This document shows, one piece after another, positions 1 to 6,166 of a DNA stretch of 6,280 nt. Under the pieces are notes generated by a model, which was given only the letters and a program-made list of their open reading frames with translations, was not told the DNA's origin and did not search any database. Source of the stretch: Myxococcales bacterium (GTDB lineage Bacteria; Myxococcota; Bradymonadia; UBA7976; UBA1532); the NCBI GenBank assembly GCA_020430675.1, contig JAGQJJ010000255.1, forward strand, positions 1 to 6,280. Direction: 5' to 3'. The first letter of the stretch is position 1; each line of letters begins with the position of its first letter. The position numbers were made by a program, and so were the translations under genes.

Positions 1-1
1 C

Positions 2-763
2 GTCGAGGAAGTCGTCGTCGTGCACCGGGTCGTGATGGAAGAAGAACAGCTTGCGCACGCCCGCCGCGCGCGCGATGCGCAGCGCTTCGGTATAGGTCGA
101 GTGGCCCCAGCCGATCTTGCCGTTGCGGTACTCGTCCTCGGTGTACATCGAGTCGTAGATCAGCGCGTCGGCGTCTTTGGCCAGATCGAGCACATGCTGA
201 TCCAGCTCACCCGACTCGGGGTCGTGCTCGGTGTCGGTCGTATAGACCAGCGACCGCCCGGCGTACTCGACCCGTAGACCCAGGCAGTCATTGGGGTGAT
301 GCATGGCCGCGGTGCGCACGGTGACGCCCGAGCCCAGGTCGATGACCTCGCCCGATTTGACCTCGTGAAAGCTCAGCTCGCTGCGCATGACCGAGAGCGG
401 CACCGGAAAGTTCGGGTGCGTCATCTGGCCTTCGAGCACGTCGCGCAAGCTCTGGTCGCCCTTGCGCTCGCCATACATGCGGAAGCGATTGCCGGGCAGG
501 AAGGCAGGGGTGAAGAACGGGATGCCCTGGATGTGATCCCAATGCATATGGGTCAAAAACAGGTCGGCTTCGATGCGTTTGCCACGCCGCATCAACTCTT
601 CGCCCAGGCAGCGCAAGCCGGTGCCGCCGTCGAAGATCATCATGCGATCGGCGGCGTGCACCTCCACACAAGGGGTATTGCCACCGTAGCGCACGGTCTT
701 GGGGCCCGGCGTCGCAATGCTGCCGCGCACCCCCCAGAATCGAAAGCGAATCGAGCCGGACAT
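2..763 (-). CDS. MBL-fold metallo-hydrolase, C-terminus cut off by window edge
   Basis: The first 254 residues of a metallo-beta-lactamase-fold hydrolase are visible, and the frame is still open at the window edge. The metal-binding signature is THMHWDH at residues 71-77 (H72, H74, D76, H77). Further probable ligands are H155/H156 (AAMHHP), D177 (TTDTEH) and H221 or H243/H244 (GHST, FFHHDP). The N-terminus has GVRGSIATPG (11-20) and YGGNT (26-30), typical of the cytosolic PhnP/cyclic-phosphodiesterase-like branch of Lactamase_B_2 proteins. Those act on phosphodiester or similar substrates with two metal ions; the substrate here cannot be read from sequence. There is no signal peptide, so it is probably cytoplasmic. 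The start is the only ATG that precedes the conserved N-terminal motif. It has no Shine-Dalgarno sequence, but a TATACT hexamer lies 7 bases upstream, so a leaderless mRNA is likely. The gene is divergent from the amidohydrolase. Family members are usually somewhat longer, so only a short tail should be missing. Confidence 0.9.
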   Translation of the reverse strand, partial: MSGSIRFRFWGVRGSIATPGPKTVRYGGNTPCVEVHAADRMMIFDGGTGLRCLGEELMRRGKRIEADLFLTHMHWDHIQGIPFFTPAFLPGNRFRMYGERKGDQSLRDVLEGQMTHPNFPVPLSVMRSELSFHEVKSGEVIDLGSGVTVRTAAMHHPNDCLGLRVEYAGRSLVYTTDTEHDPESGELDQHVLDLAKDADALIYDSMYTEDEYRNGKIGWGHSTYTEALRIARAAGVRKLFFFHHDPVHDDDFLD

Positions 764-770
764 CTCGGCG

Positions 771-799
771 AGTATAACCGACCCTCCGACCCGCGCAAA
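771..799 (-). promoter_or_regulatory. Putative promoter of the MBL hydrolase gene, leaderless type
   Basis: On the minus strand a TATACT hexamer (776-771) matches the -10 consensus at 5 of 6 bases. A weak -35 candidate, TTTGCG (799-794), lies 17 bases upstream. The hexamer ends exactly 7 bases before the ATG, so transcription would begin at or within one base of the start codon. A small inverted repeat, CGCA-4-TGCG (794-805), overlaps the -35 region and could be an operator half-site, but it is short enough to be chance. Confidence 0.5.
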
Positions 800-825
800 C
801 CTGCGATTGCACTTCTGTCGCGCTT

Positions 826-858
826 CCCGTCAGGGCGACGCTTTCGCCGCGACACGGG
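826..858. repeat. Imperfect inverted repeat in the divergent intergenic region
   Basis: CCCGT (826-830) pairs with ACGGG (854-858), and inside it GGCGA (834-838) pairs with TCGCC (844-848), leaving a 5-base loop. The arms are separated by a small internal bulge. The element lies between the MBL and amidohydrolase starts and about 40 bases upstream of the amidohydrolase GTG. It could be an operator or a leader hairpin. In such GC-rich DNA a structure of this size can also arise by chance. Confidence 0.3.
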
Positions 859-886
859 GCGTGGCAACATGGCCACGAACGGCCCC

Positions 887-892
887 GAGGTG
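887..892 (+). promoter_or_regulatory. Ribosome binding site that fixes the amidohydrolase start
   Basis: GAGGTG lies 6 bases before the GTG at 899 and is complementary to the 16S rRNA tail. The in-frame ATG at 869 has no comparable site, and using it would put 10 polar residues before the signal peptide, so GTG 899 is preferred. Confidence 0.7.
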
Positions 893-898
893 CCCCGC

Positions 899-2017
899 GT
901 GAAGACCTGGCTCTGCGCAATGTGGGTGTTGGCGTTCGGCGCCTCGACCGCCGCCGCGCGGGCACCGGTCATCGACGTGCACGTGCACACCGCGCCGGAG
1001 CATTATCCGCTGCTGGCCGATGTGCTGGCGTCGATCGGCATCACCCGGTTTGTCAACCTGTCGGGCGGCTCGGCCGGCGATGGCCTCGACGAGTCGCTCG
1101 ATGCCGCGGCGCCGCTGGACGGGCGGGTCATCGTCTGCGCCAACCTGCGCTGGCGCGAGTACGCGCGGCCCGATTTTGCCAAACGGCAGGTCATGCTGCT
1201 CGAAGAGGCGAAGCGCCTGGGCGCGCGCTGCCTCAAGGTGCCCAAGGTGCTCGGCCTTGGGGTGCCCGATCCCGACGATCCCAACCAGTACATGGCGGTC
1301 GATGACCCGCGGCTCGATCCCATCTGGGCGGCGGCCGGCCGACTGGGCTTCCCGGTGTTCATCCACACCGGTGATCCCAAGGCGTTCTTCGAGCCGTTGG
1401 GTCCCGAGAACGAGCGCATGGCCGAGTTGGGCGTTCACCCCGAGTGGTCGTTTGCCGATCCGAAGTATCCGCGCCGTGAGGCGCTGCTGGCAGCGCGCGA
1501 CCGCGTGCTGGAGCGGCACCCCGAGACGATCTTCATCGGCGTGCACCTCGCCAACAACCCGGAAGACATCGACTACGTGGCGCGCACCCTGGAGGCGCAT
1601 CCGAACCTTTATGTCGACGTGGCGGCGCGGCTGCCCGAGATCGGGCGTCATGACCCGGCGAAGGTGCGCGCGCTGTTCATCCGATTTCAGGATCGCATCC
1701 TGTTCGGCACCGATCTGGGCTTCCACCAGCGCAGCATCATGCTGGGCTCGGTGGGCAAGGATCGCCCGCGGCTGATCGACATCTTCTGGTACTACGCGGT
1801 GCACTTCTGGTGGTTCGAGAGCAATGACCGCCAGATTCCCCTGCCCACCCCGATTCAGGGCGACTGGCGCATCGACTCGATCGGGCTGCCCGAAGCGGTG
1901 CTCGACAAGATCTACAGCGGCAACGCGCTGCGGCTGCTTTGGGGCGAGGCCGGGCCGTCGAAGCTCGACGCCGAAGCGATCGAGACCGCCCCGGGCATGC
2001 CCGCCTTCTTCGAATAG
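899..2017 (+). CDS. Exported amidohydrolase (Amidohydrolase_2, ACMSD-like TIM-barrel hydrolase or decarboxylase)
   Basis: A 372-residue protein of the Amidohydrolase_2 family, a metal-dependent TIM barrel group that includes ACMSD and resorcylate decarboxylases. With the GTG start the N-terminus is a clean signal peptide: basic K2, hydrophobic core about residues 4-15, and likely cleavage after AAA (18-20) or ARA (20-22). The metal site is visible as VIDVHVHT (H28, H30), FIHTGDP (H156), GVHLANN (H216) and FGTDLGF (D272). Those four positions (HxH, His, His, Asp) are what the family needs, so it should be active. K113 in RCLKVPK is also conserved-looking. The C-terminal SGNALRLLW (340-348) is the usual family ending. 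The sequence does not reveal the substrate; hydrolysis or decarboxylation in the periplasm is inferred. Most family members are cytosolic, so the signal peptide is notable. It is transcribed away from the MBL gene and converges on spoT with 28 bases between stops. No good sigma-70 promoter is seen upstream. Confidence 0.92.
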   Translation: MKTWLCAMWVLAFGASTAAARAPVIDVHVHTAPEHYPLLADVLASIGITRFVNLSGGSAGDGLDESLDAAAPLDGRVIVCANLRWREYARPDFAKRQVMLLEEAKRLGARCLKVPKVLGLGVPDPDDPNQYMAVDDPRLDPIWAAAGRLGFPVFIHTGDPKAFFEPLGPENERMAELGVHPEWSFADPKYPRREALLAARDRVLERHPETIFIGVHLANNPEDIDYVARTLEAHPNLYVDVAARLPEIGRHDPAKVRALFIRFQDRILFGTDLGFHQRSIMLGSVGKDRPRLIDIFWYYAVHFWWFESNDRQIPLPTPIQGDWRIDSIGLPEAVLDKIYSGNALRLLWGEAGPSKLDAEAIETAPGMPAFFE

Positions 2018-2045
2018 ACCCTCATTGTGGTGCGCGCCGCCGCAA

Positions 2046-4211
2046 TCAGCCGGCGATCCGCTCGACCGAAGAGACGCCCTCGATGCGGCGGATCATGTGC
2101 ATCACCTTGTTGAGCTGCTCGAGGTTGTTCACCAGCACCGTGAAGTTGTTGACCGCGCGCCGATCCGGGTAGGTCTTGCAGCTCACCGCGCTGATGTTGA
2201 CGCCCGCGTTGTGGAACGACTGGCCCATGCTGGCGAGCAGGCCGGGGGTGTCGGTGCTGTGCACGCGGATCTCGACGGGCCGCATCTGGCGGCTGTCGGT
2301 GTCCCAGCGCGCTTCGACGCGCCGCGCCGGGTCCGAGTCGAGCACCCGCGTGCAATCCTTGCGGTGAATCGTGACGCCGCGGCCGCGGGTGATGAAGCCG
2401 ACGATGTCATCGCCATGCACCGGTGAGCAGCACTTCGGAAAGTGCAGCGCCAGGCCTTCGAGGCCGTCGACGATGATGCCGCCCTTGGTGCGGGGCAGCA
2501 CCTTGCTGACCAGCTTCTGCAGCGTGCTCTCGGTCTTCTCGTCCTCGCGCGGGCCCTGCGCGAGCTGATCGGCGGGCAGCAGGTCGGGCAGGATGGAGTC
2601 GGCGCGCGCCTTGCCGTAGCCGAGCGCGACGAGCAGCTCTTTCTCGGTTCGGTACTTGTGGTTGCCGAGCGCGGTGTCGAGCTGACCGCTGCGCCGCAGC
2701 CGGTTGAGGCTGACGCCGTAGCGCTTGAGCTCCTTTTCGAGCAGCTCCTGGCCGATCTGGAAGGCGCGCGCGTTCTCTTCCTGGCGCAAGAACGAGCGGA
2801 TCTTGGTCGCGGCGCGGCCGGTCTTGACGAACTTGATCCAGTCGGGCTTGGGCTTGCTGCCCTTCTGCCGCTGAATCTCGATGACGTCGCCGTTCTGCAG
2901 CTCATAGCGCAGCGAGACCTGGCTGCCGTTGACCCGCGCGCCGACGACCTCGTGGCCGAGGTCGGTGTGGATCGCGTAGGCGAAATCGACCGGCGTGGCG
3001 CCGCGCGGGAAGGCGCGCACGTCACCTTGCGGGGTGAAGACATAGACCTCGTTGGCAAACAGATCGACCTTGACCGTCTGCATGAAGTCGGTCGGATCTT
3101 TCAGATCGCGATGCCATTCGAGCAGCTGCCGCAGCCAGGCGAAGTGCGCGTCGGCGCCTTTGGTGGTCAGGCCGATCTTGCCTTCTTTGTACGACCAGTG
3201 CGCCGCCACGCCGAACTCGGCGGTGTTGTGCATCTCGCGGGTGCGGATCTGAATCTCGATGCGCTCCATCTCGGGGCCCATGACCGCGGTGTGCAAAGAC
3301 TGGTAATCATTGTCTTTTGGCAGCGCGATATAGTCCTTGAAGCGCCCGGGGACCGGCTTCCAGAGGCTATGCACCAGGCCCAGCGCCTCGTAACACTCGG
3401 AGACGCGGTCGACGATGATGCGGAAGGCCAGGATGTCGAAGAGGTGGTCGAGATCGCGGCCGGAGCCTCTCATCTTCTGGCGGATCGACCACAGATGCTT
3501 GGGCCGTCCGGTGACGTCGCCCTTCAGCTCATGGCGCCGCAGCTCGTCGGTGAGCGCGTCGATGACCCGCAGGATGTACTGCTCCCGCTCGGCCCGCGTC
3601 TTCTTGATGCGCTCGGCCAGCGCCTTGTATTCGTCGGCAAACAGGTACTTGAAACAGAGGTCTTCCAGCTCGGTCTTGATCCAGTTGATGCCGAGCCGGT
3701 TGGCGAGCGGGGCGTAGATGTCGAGCGTCTCGCGGGCGATGCGCTGCTGCTTCTGCTCGCGCAGGTAGCGCAGGGTGCGCATGTTGTGCAGGCGGTCGGC
3801 GAGCTTGACCAGCACCACGCGCAGATCGCGGCTCATCGCGATCAGCATCTTGCGGAAGTTCTCGGCCTGAGCCTCTTCGTCGCTTTGGAAGTTGATCTTC
3901 TCGAGCTTGGTGAGGCTCGAGACCAGGAAGGCGACGTCATCGCCGAACTGCGCCTGCACCTCTTCCATCGTCGCTTTGGTGTCTTCGACCGTGTCGTGCA
4001 GCAGCCCGGCGCAGACCGAGGCCGCGTCGAGGCGCAGCTGGGCGACGATATGGCTCACTTCGAGCGGGTGCGTCAGGTACGGCTCGCCGTCCATGCGCGT
4101 CTGCCCGCGGTGGGCGCGCGCGCTGAAGACGTAGGCGCGCCGGACGAGGTCAACGTCCGCGTCGGGATGGTGGCGCGACAATTCCTCGATGACGTCATCG
4201 AGTCGGACCAT
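2046..4211 (-). CDS. spoT: Bifunctional (p)ppGpp synthetase/hydrolase, RelA/SpoT family
   Basis: A full-length 721-residue long RSH protein that makes and degrades the stringent-response alarmone (p)ppGpp in the cytoplasm. Domains in order: HD hydrolase (about 20-190), synthetase (about 230-345), TGS (about 382-441), helical region, conserved-cysteine/zinc-finger region (about 585-622) and C-terminal ACT (about 645-721). The hydrolase site is intact: R39, H48, H72-D73, E76-D77, D139, N143 and T146 match the Rel residues of Streptococcus equisimilis. The synthetase keeps R236, K238, S242, K246, D259, Y303 and E319. The motif R290-F-K-D293 is the RXKD form found in bifunctional Rel/SpoT enzymes rather than the EXDD of synthetase-only RelA, so both activities are expected. 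C594, C595, H616 and C620 mark the ribosome-sensing region. An oddity is SIRQKM (242-247), where family members usually have Tyr or His after SI. It is the last gene of the yicC-gmk-spoT run, 67 bases after gmk. Confidence 0.98.
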   Translation of the reverse strand: MVRLDDVIEELSRHHPDADVDLVRRAYVFSARAHRGQTRMDGEPYLTHPLEVSHIVAQLRLDAASVCAGLLHDTVEDTKATMEEVQAQFGDDVAFLVSSLTKLEKINFQSDEEAQAENFRKMLIAMSRDLRVVLVKLADRLHNMRTLRYLREQKQQRIARETLDIYAPLANRLGINWIKTELEDLCFKYLFADEYKALAERIKKTRAEREQYILRVIDALTDELRRHELKGDVTGRPKHLWSIRQKMRGSGRDLDHLFDILAFRIIVDRVSECYEALGLVHSLWKPVPGRFKDYIALPKDNDYQSLHTAVMGPEMERIEIQIRTREMHNTAEFGVAAHWSYKEGKIGLTTKGADAHFAWLRQLLEWHRDLKDPTDFMQTVKVDLFANEVYVFTPQGDVRAFPRGATPVDFAYAIHTDLGHEVVGARVNGSQVSLRYELQNGDVIEIQRQKGSKPKPDWIKFVKTGRAATKIRSFLRQEENARAFQIGQELLEKELKRYGVSLNRLRRSGQLDTALGNHKYRTEKELLVALGYGKARADSILPDLLPADQLAQGPREDEKTESTLQKLVSKVLPRTKGGIIVDGLEGLALHFPKCCSPVHGDDIVGFITRGRGVTIHRKDCTRVLDSDPARRVEARWDTDSRQMRPVEIRVHSTDTPGLLASMGQSFHNAGVNISAVSCKTYPDRRAVNNFTVLVNNLEQLNKVMHMIRRIEGVSSVERIAG

Positions 4212-4217
4212 GCGGGT

Positions 4218-4223
4218 CCCCTT
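4218..4223 (-). promoter_or_regulatory. Ribosome binding site of spoT
   Basis: On the minus strand AAGGGG lies 6 bases before the ATG at 4211. It confirms the start and sits 2 bases after the right arm of the upstream hairpin. Confidence 0.75.
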
Positions 4224-4225
4224 CT

Positions 4226-4252
4226 GCCCGGCCGCAGAGGCTCACGCCGGGC
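4226..4252 (-). promoter_or_regulatory. Leader hairpin between gmk and spoT (copy 1 of a shared element)
   Basis: On the minus strand GCCCGG (4252-4247) and CCGGGC (4231-4226) form a perfect 6-bp GC stem with a 15-base loop. The left arm plus loop start, GCCCGGCGTG, and the right arm with its next base, CCGGGCA, are the same as in the hairpin before yicC. No T-tract follows, so it is not an intrinsic terminator. It ends just before the spoT ribosome binding site and could tune spoT translation or stabilise the message. Confidence 0.4.
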
Positions 4253-4278
4253 TCCGAGCGCCGCGCCGGGCGGCGAAG

Positions 4279-4893
4279 TCAAACGTCGGCGGCCGCTTCG
4301 AGGCGAATTGCGTCGAGCAGGGGGCGGCGCACCGTCGCCCGCGCGGCCATTGTTCGATAGATGCGCTCGACCTCGTCCACGGCGCGCTCCAGATCGTCAT
4401 TGACGACCAGAAAGTCGAAGGCCGCCGCCGCCGCCAGCTCTTCGCGGCCGCGCTTGAGGCGCCGGGCGATGATCGCCGCGTCGTCGGTTCCGCGCCCCTT
4501 GAGGCGGTTGACGATCGTGTCCCATGACGGCGGCAGCAGGAAGATCGAGACCGCGTCGGGATAGCTCGCTTTGAGTTGCGCGGCGCCGTTGACCTCGATG
4601 TCGAAGAGCAGATCCTGCCCGACGGCGGCCGCGGCGTCGATGCCGGCGCGCGAGCTGCCGTAGCGATGGCCCACGTAGTCGGCCCACTCGGCGAAGCCGC
4701 CGGCTTTGATGAGGCCTTCGAACTTTGCGTGGTCGACGAAGTGGTAGTGCACGCCGTCGACCTCGCCCGGCCGCGCCGCGCGGGTGGTGTGGCTGATCGA
4801 GAGGCGCAGCCGCTCGGGATGGCGCTGAAGCAGCGCCGACGCCACCGTCGACTTCCCGGTGCCGCTGACGGCGGCCAGAATCAGCAGGGCCAA
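4279..4893 (-). CDS. gmk: Guanylate kinase
   Basis: A 204-residue enzyme, the usual length, that converts GMP and ATP to GDP and ADP, an essential cytoplasmic step of purine nucleotide synthesis. The Walker A loop is AVSGTGKST (8-16), with Val where Pro is common. The GMP-binding part shows S34, R38, R41, Y50, E69, Y78 and S80, which fall at the same numbers as in the well-studied yeast enzyme. FDIEVNGA (97-104) replaces the usual LEIDxQGA, so the Asp expected at 100 is Glu and the preceding Glu is Asp. The lid holds KGRGTDD (132-138), and VVNDDLERA (163-171) is the usual C-terminal signature. The start must be TTG at 4893: no ATG or GTG lies in frame between it and the yicC end, the P-loop begins only 7 residues later, and a GGAG lies 5 bases upstream. 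It is 49 bases after yicC and 67 before spoT, a run that supplies the GDP/GTP used for (p)ppGpp. Confidence 0.97.
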   Translation of the reverse strand: MALLILAAVSGTGKSTVASALLQRHPERLRLSISHTTRAARPGEVDGVHYHFVDHAKFEGLIKAGGFAEWADYVGHRYGSSRAGIDAAAAVGQDLLFDIEVNGAAQLKASYPDAVSIFLLPPSWDTIVNRLKGRGTDDAAIIARRLKRGREELAAAAAFDFLVVNDDLERAVDEVERIYRTMAARATVRRPLLDAIRLEAAADV

Positions 4894-4898
4894 GACGT

Positions 4899-4902
4899 CT
4901 CC
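4899..4902 (-). promoter_or_regulatory. Ribosome binding site supporting the TTG start of gmk
   Basis: On the minus strand GGAG lies 5 bases before the TTG at 4893. It is the main evidence, with the P-loop position, that translation begins at this rare start codon. Confidence 0.6.
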
Positions 4903-4942
4903 ACGTTTTCCTGAGGTCGGGGTCGCCGGAGGTGCATCGTCG

Positions 4943-5839
4943 CTACTCGACGTTCTGCACCTGCTCGCGCAGGCGCTCCAGCTCGGCCTTCAGTTCGACG
5001 ACGCGCTGCACCATCTCGACCGACTGCACCTTGCTGCCAATGGTGTTGGCCTCGCGGAACATCTCCTGACACAGAAAGTCGAGGCGGCGGCCCACGCCTT
5101 CGGCCGACGGCGCGGCGAGCATGTCGCGGGCCTGGGCCAGATGGCTCGCCAGGCGGCCGAGCTCTTCAGCGACATCGGTGCGCTCAGCAAAGACGGCGAC
5201 TTCGTGCACGACGCGCGTCGGATCCGCATCGGCGCCGAGCCGGTCGAGCATCTCGCGGAGGCGGCTCTCGAGGCGGGCGCGATAGGCCGTGGCCTGGGCG
5301 GGCGCGTCGGCCAGGAGCACCGCGCGGTGCTTCTCGATGGCGTCGAGATGGGTCGAGAGCAGGCGGCTCAGGGCGTCCCCCTCGGCGGCCCGCATGGCGG
5401 ACAAGGCGTCGAGCGCCTCGCCCAGCGCCGGGCCCAGCGCCGCGGCGGCTTCGGCTTCGTCGGCCTCCGGGGCGACGGCTTCGATGACCCCCGGCCACGC
5501 GGCAAGGGTCGACGAGTCGCAGACATCGGGCACAGCAAAATGCGCGGCCAGCTCGGCGTGGGCGGCGCGTACGGCGGCGGCCAGCTTGCGATTGACCGCG
5601 ACGTGGGACGGCGGTGACGCATCACCGATGCCGGCGCTGAGATTCACGTCGACGCGGCCGCGCGCCAGTCGGGCCTCGACCTCGCGGCGCACGAAGCCCT
5701 CGGCGGCGCTCAGCTCACGGGGCAGGCGGATCTTGATGTCGAGGTAGCGATGGTTGACCGAGCGCACCTCGGCCGAGTAGCGGACCCCGTCGTACATGGC
5801 GGCGCCACGCCCGAAGCCGGTCATGCTGCGAAGTGCCAT
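4943..5839 (-). CDS. yicC: YicC family endoribonuclease
   Basis: A 298-residue member of the YicC family (N-terminal YicC-like domain plus C-terminal DUF1732), close to the usual length of about 290. YicC proteins are cytoplasmic endoribonucleases; in E. coli YicC has been linked to decay of the small RNA RyhB. Family marks are SMTGFGRG (5-12), EVRSVNHRYLD (24-34), the DVAEELGRLASHL block (222-233), RRLDFLCQEM (251-260), REANTIGSK (262-270) and the C-terminal REQVQNVE (291-298). The middle (about 120-145) is Ala/Glu-rich and poorly conserved. The ATG at 5839 gives the standard short lead before MTGFGR. It has no clear Shine-Dalgarno sequence; a GC hairpin ends one base before the ATG. It is first in the tight run with gmk and spoT, and 50 bases follow the stop of the small exported protein gene, so it may share that gene's transcript. 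yicC beside gmk is common in bacteria. Confidence 0.97.
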   Translation of the reverse strand: MALRSMTGFGRGAAMYDGVRYSAEVRSVNHRYLDIKIRLPRELSAAEGFVRREVEARLARGRVDVNLSAGIGDASPPSHVAVNRKLAAAVRAAHAELAAHFAVPDVCDSSTLAAWPGVIEAVAPEADEAEAAAALGPALGEALDALSAMRAAEGDALSRLLSTHLDAIEKHRAVLLADAPAQATAYRARLESRLREMLDRLGADADPTRVVHEVAVFAERTDVAEELGRLASHLAQARDMLAAPSAEGVGRRLDFLCQEMFREANTIGSKVQSVEMVQRVVELKAELERLREQVQNVE

Positions 5840-5840
5840 T

Positions 5841-5864
5841 GCCCGGTGCTATCACACGCCGGGC
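5841..5864 (-). promoter_or_regulatory. Leader hairpin abutting the yicC start (copy 2 of a shared element)
   Basis: On the minus strand GCCCGG (5864-5859) pairs perfectly with CCGGGC (5846-5841) across a 12-base loop, and a single A separates the stem from the ATG. No T-tract follows. The stem occupies the place where a ribosome binding site would be, so it could restrain yicC translation. Its left arm plus loop start (GCCCGGCGTG) and right arm plus A (CCGGGCA) match the hairpin upstream of spoT. Confidence 0.45.
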
Positions 5865-5889
5865 GGCGAGGGAAGATGGACGCGGGCGC

Positions 5890-6159
5890 TCAGGGATCCA
5901 AGGGGTCGGGTCGCCAGGCGAGGGGCGCATGCGCGGCGGTCGGCTCGGCAAGCTGGCGCACCACATCATCCCCAAAGCCCAGGCGGCGCGCGGTCTGCTT
6001 CACCAGCCGGAGCGCCGCGGCGCGGGCCCGAAGGCGCAGTTCAGCGCTCTGGGAGGGTCCGGCATCGGTCCGCCGCACCGGAACGGCGTCGGGTTCCGTG
6101 GCGCTGGCCGGCAGGCTCAGCAGCGCAAACAAGGCACAGAAGCGGGCCAGGCCAAGCAT
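5890..6159 (-). CDS. Small exported protein of unknown function
   Basis: An 89-residue protein I do not recognise. Residues 1-20 form a clear Sec signal peptide: MLGLAR, a hydrophobic core rich in Leu, Ala and Phe, and ASA before TEPD as a probable signal peptidase I site. The mature part, about 69 residues, has a Pro/Asp-containing lead, then a basic amphipathic helix (about 38-61, rich in Arg, Ala and Leu), then GFGDDVVRQL and a Pro-rich tail ending PDPLDP. It has no transmembrane segment after the signal and no cysteine in the mature part. Third positions are strongly G/C, as in its neighbours, which supports a real gene. A TTG 12 codons upstream (6195) is possible, but the ATG gives the better signal peptide. 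No ribosome binding site is present, while a promoter-like pair ends 7 bases before the ATG. A periplasmic location is inferred; the function is unknown. Confidence 0.7.
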   Translation of the reverse strand: MLGLARFCALFALLSLPASATEPDAVPVRRTDAGPSQSAELRLRARAAALRLVKQTARRLGFGDDVVRQLAEPTAAHAPLAWRPDPLDP

Positions 6160-6166
6160 GCATGTA

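Noticed and set aside
296..898. N-terminal extension of the amidohydrolase frame back to 296
   Set aside because: The extension overlaps the opposite-strand MBL gene and its promoter. The GTG at 899 has a good ribosome binding site and starts a clean signal peptide.
288..965. A 225-codon minus-strand frame over the MBL gene
   Set aside because: The correct frame on the same strand carries the HxHxDH metal motif and runs to the window edge; this frame is Arg/Pro-rich noise.
830..1804. A 324-codon minus-strand frame over the amidohydrolase
   Set aside because: Its translation is His/Arg-rich and resembles no family; it is a shadow of the conserved plus-strand gene.
4226..4252. The gmk-spoT hairpin as an intrinsic terminator
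   Set aside because: No T-run follows the stem on the transcribed strand, and the spoT ribosome binding site comes directly after it.
2442..4403. A 653-codon open frame on the plus strand antisense to spoT and the end of gmk
   Set aside because: It mirrors a clearly real, fully conserved spoT. Long antisense frames are expected in GC-rich genes with strong third-position bias, and its translation is low-complexity with no recognisable domain.
4859..5617. A 252-codon plus-strand frame over yicC
   Set aside because: It is antisense to a conserved gene, has no ribosome binding site and shows only GC-bias composition.
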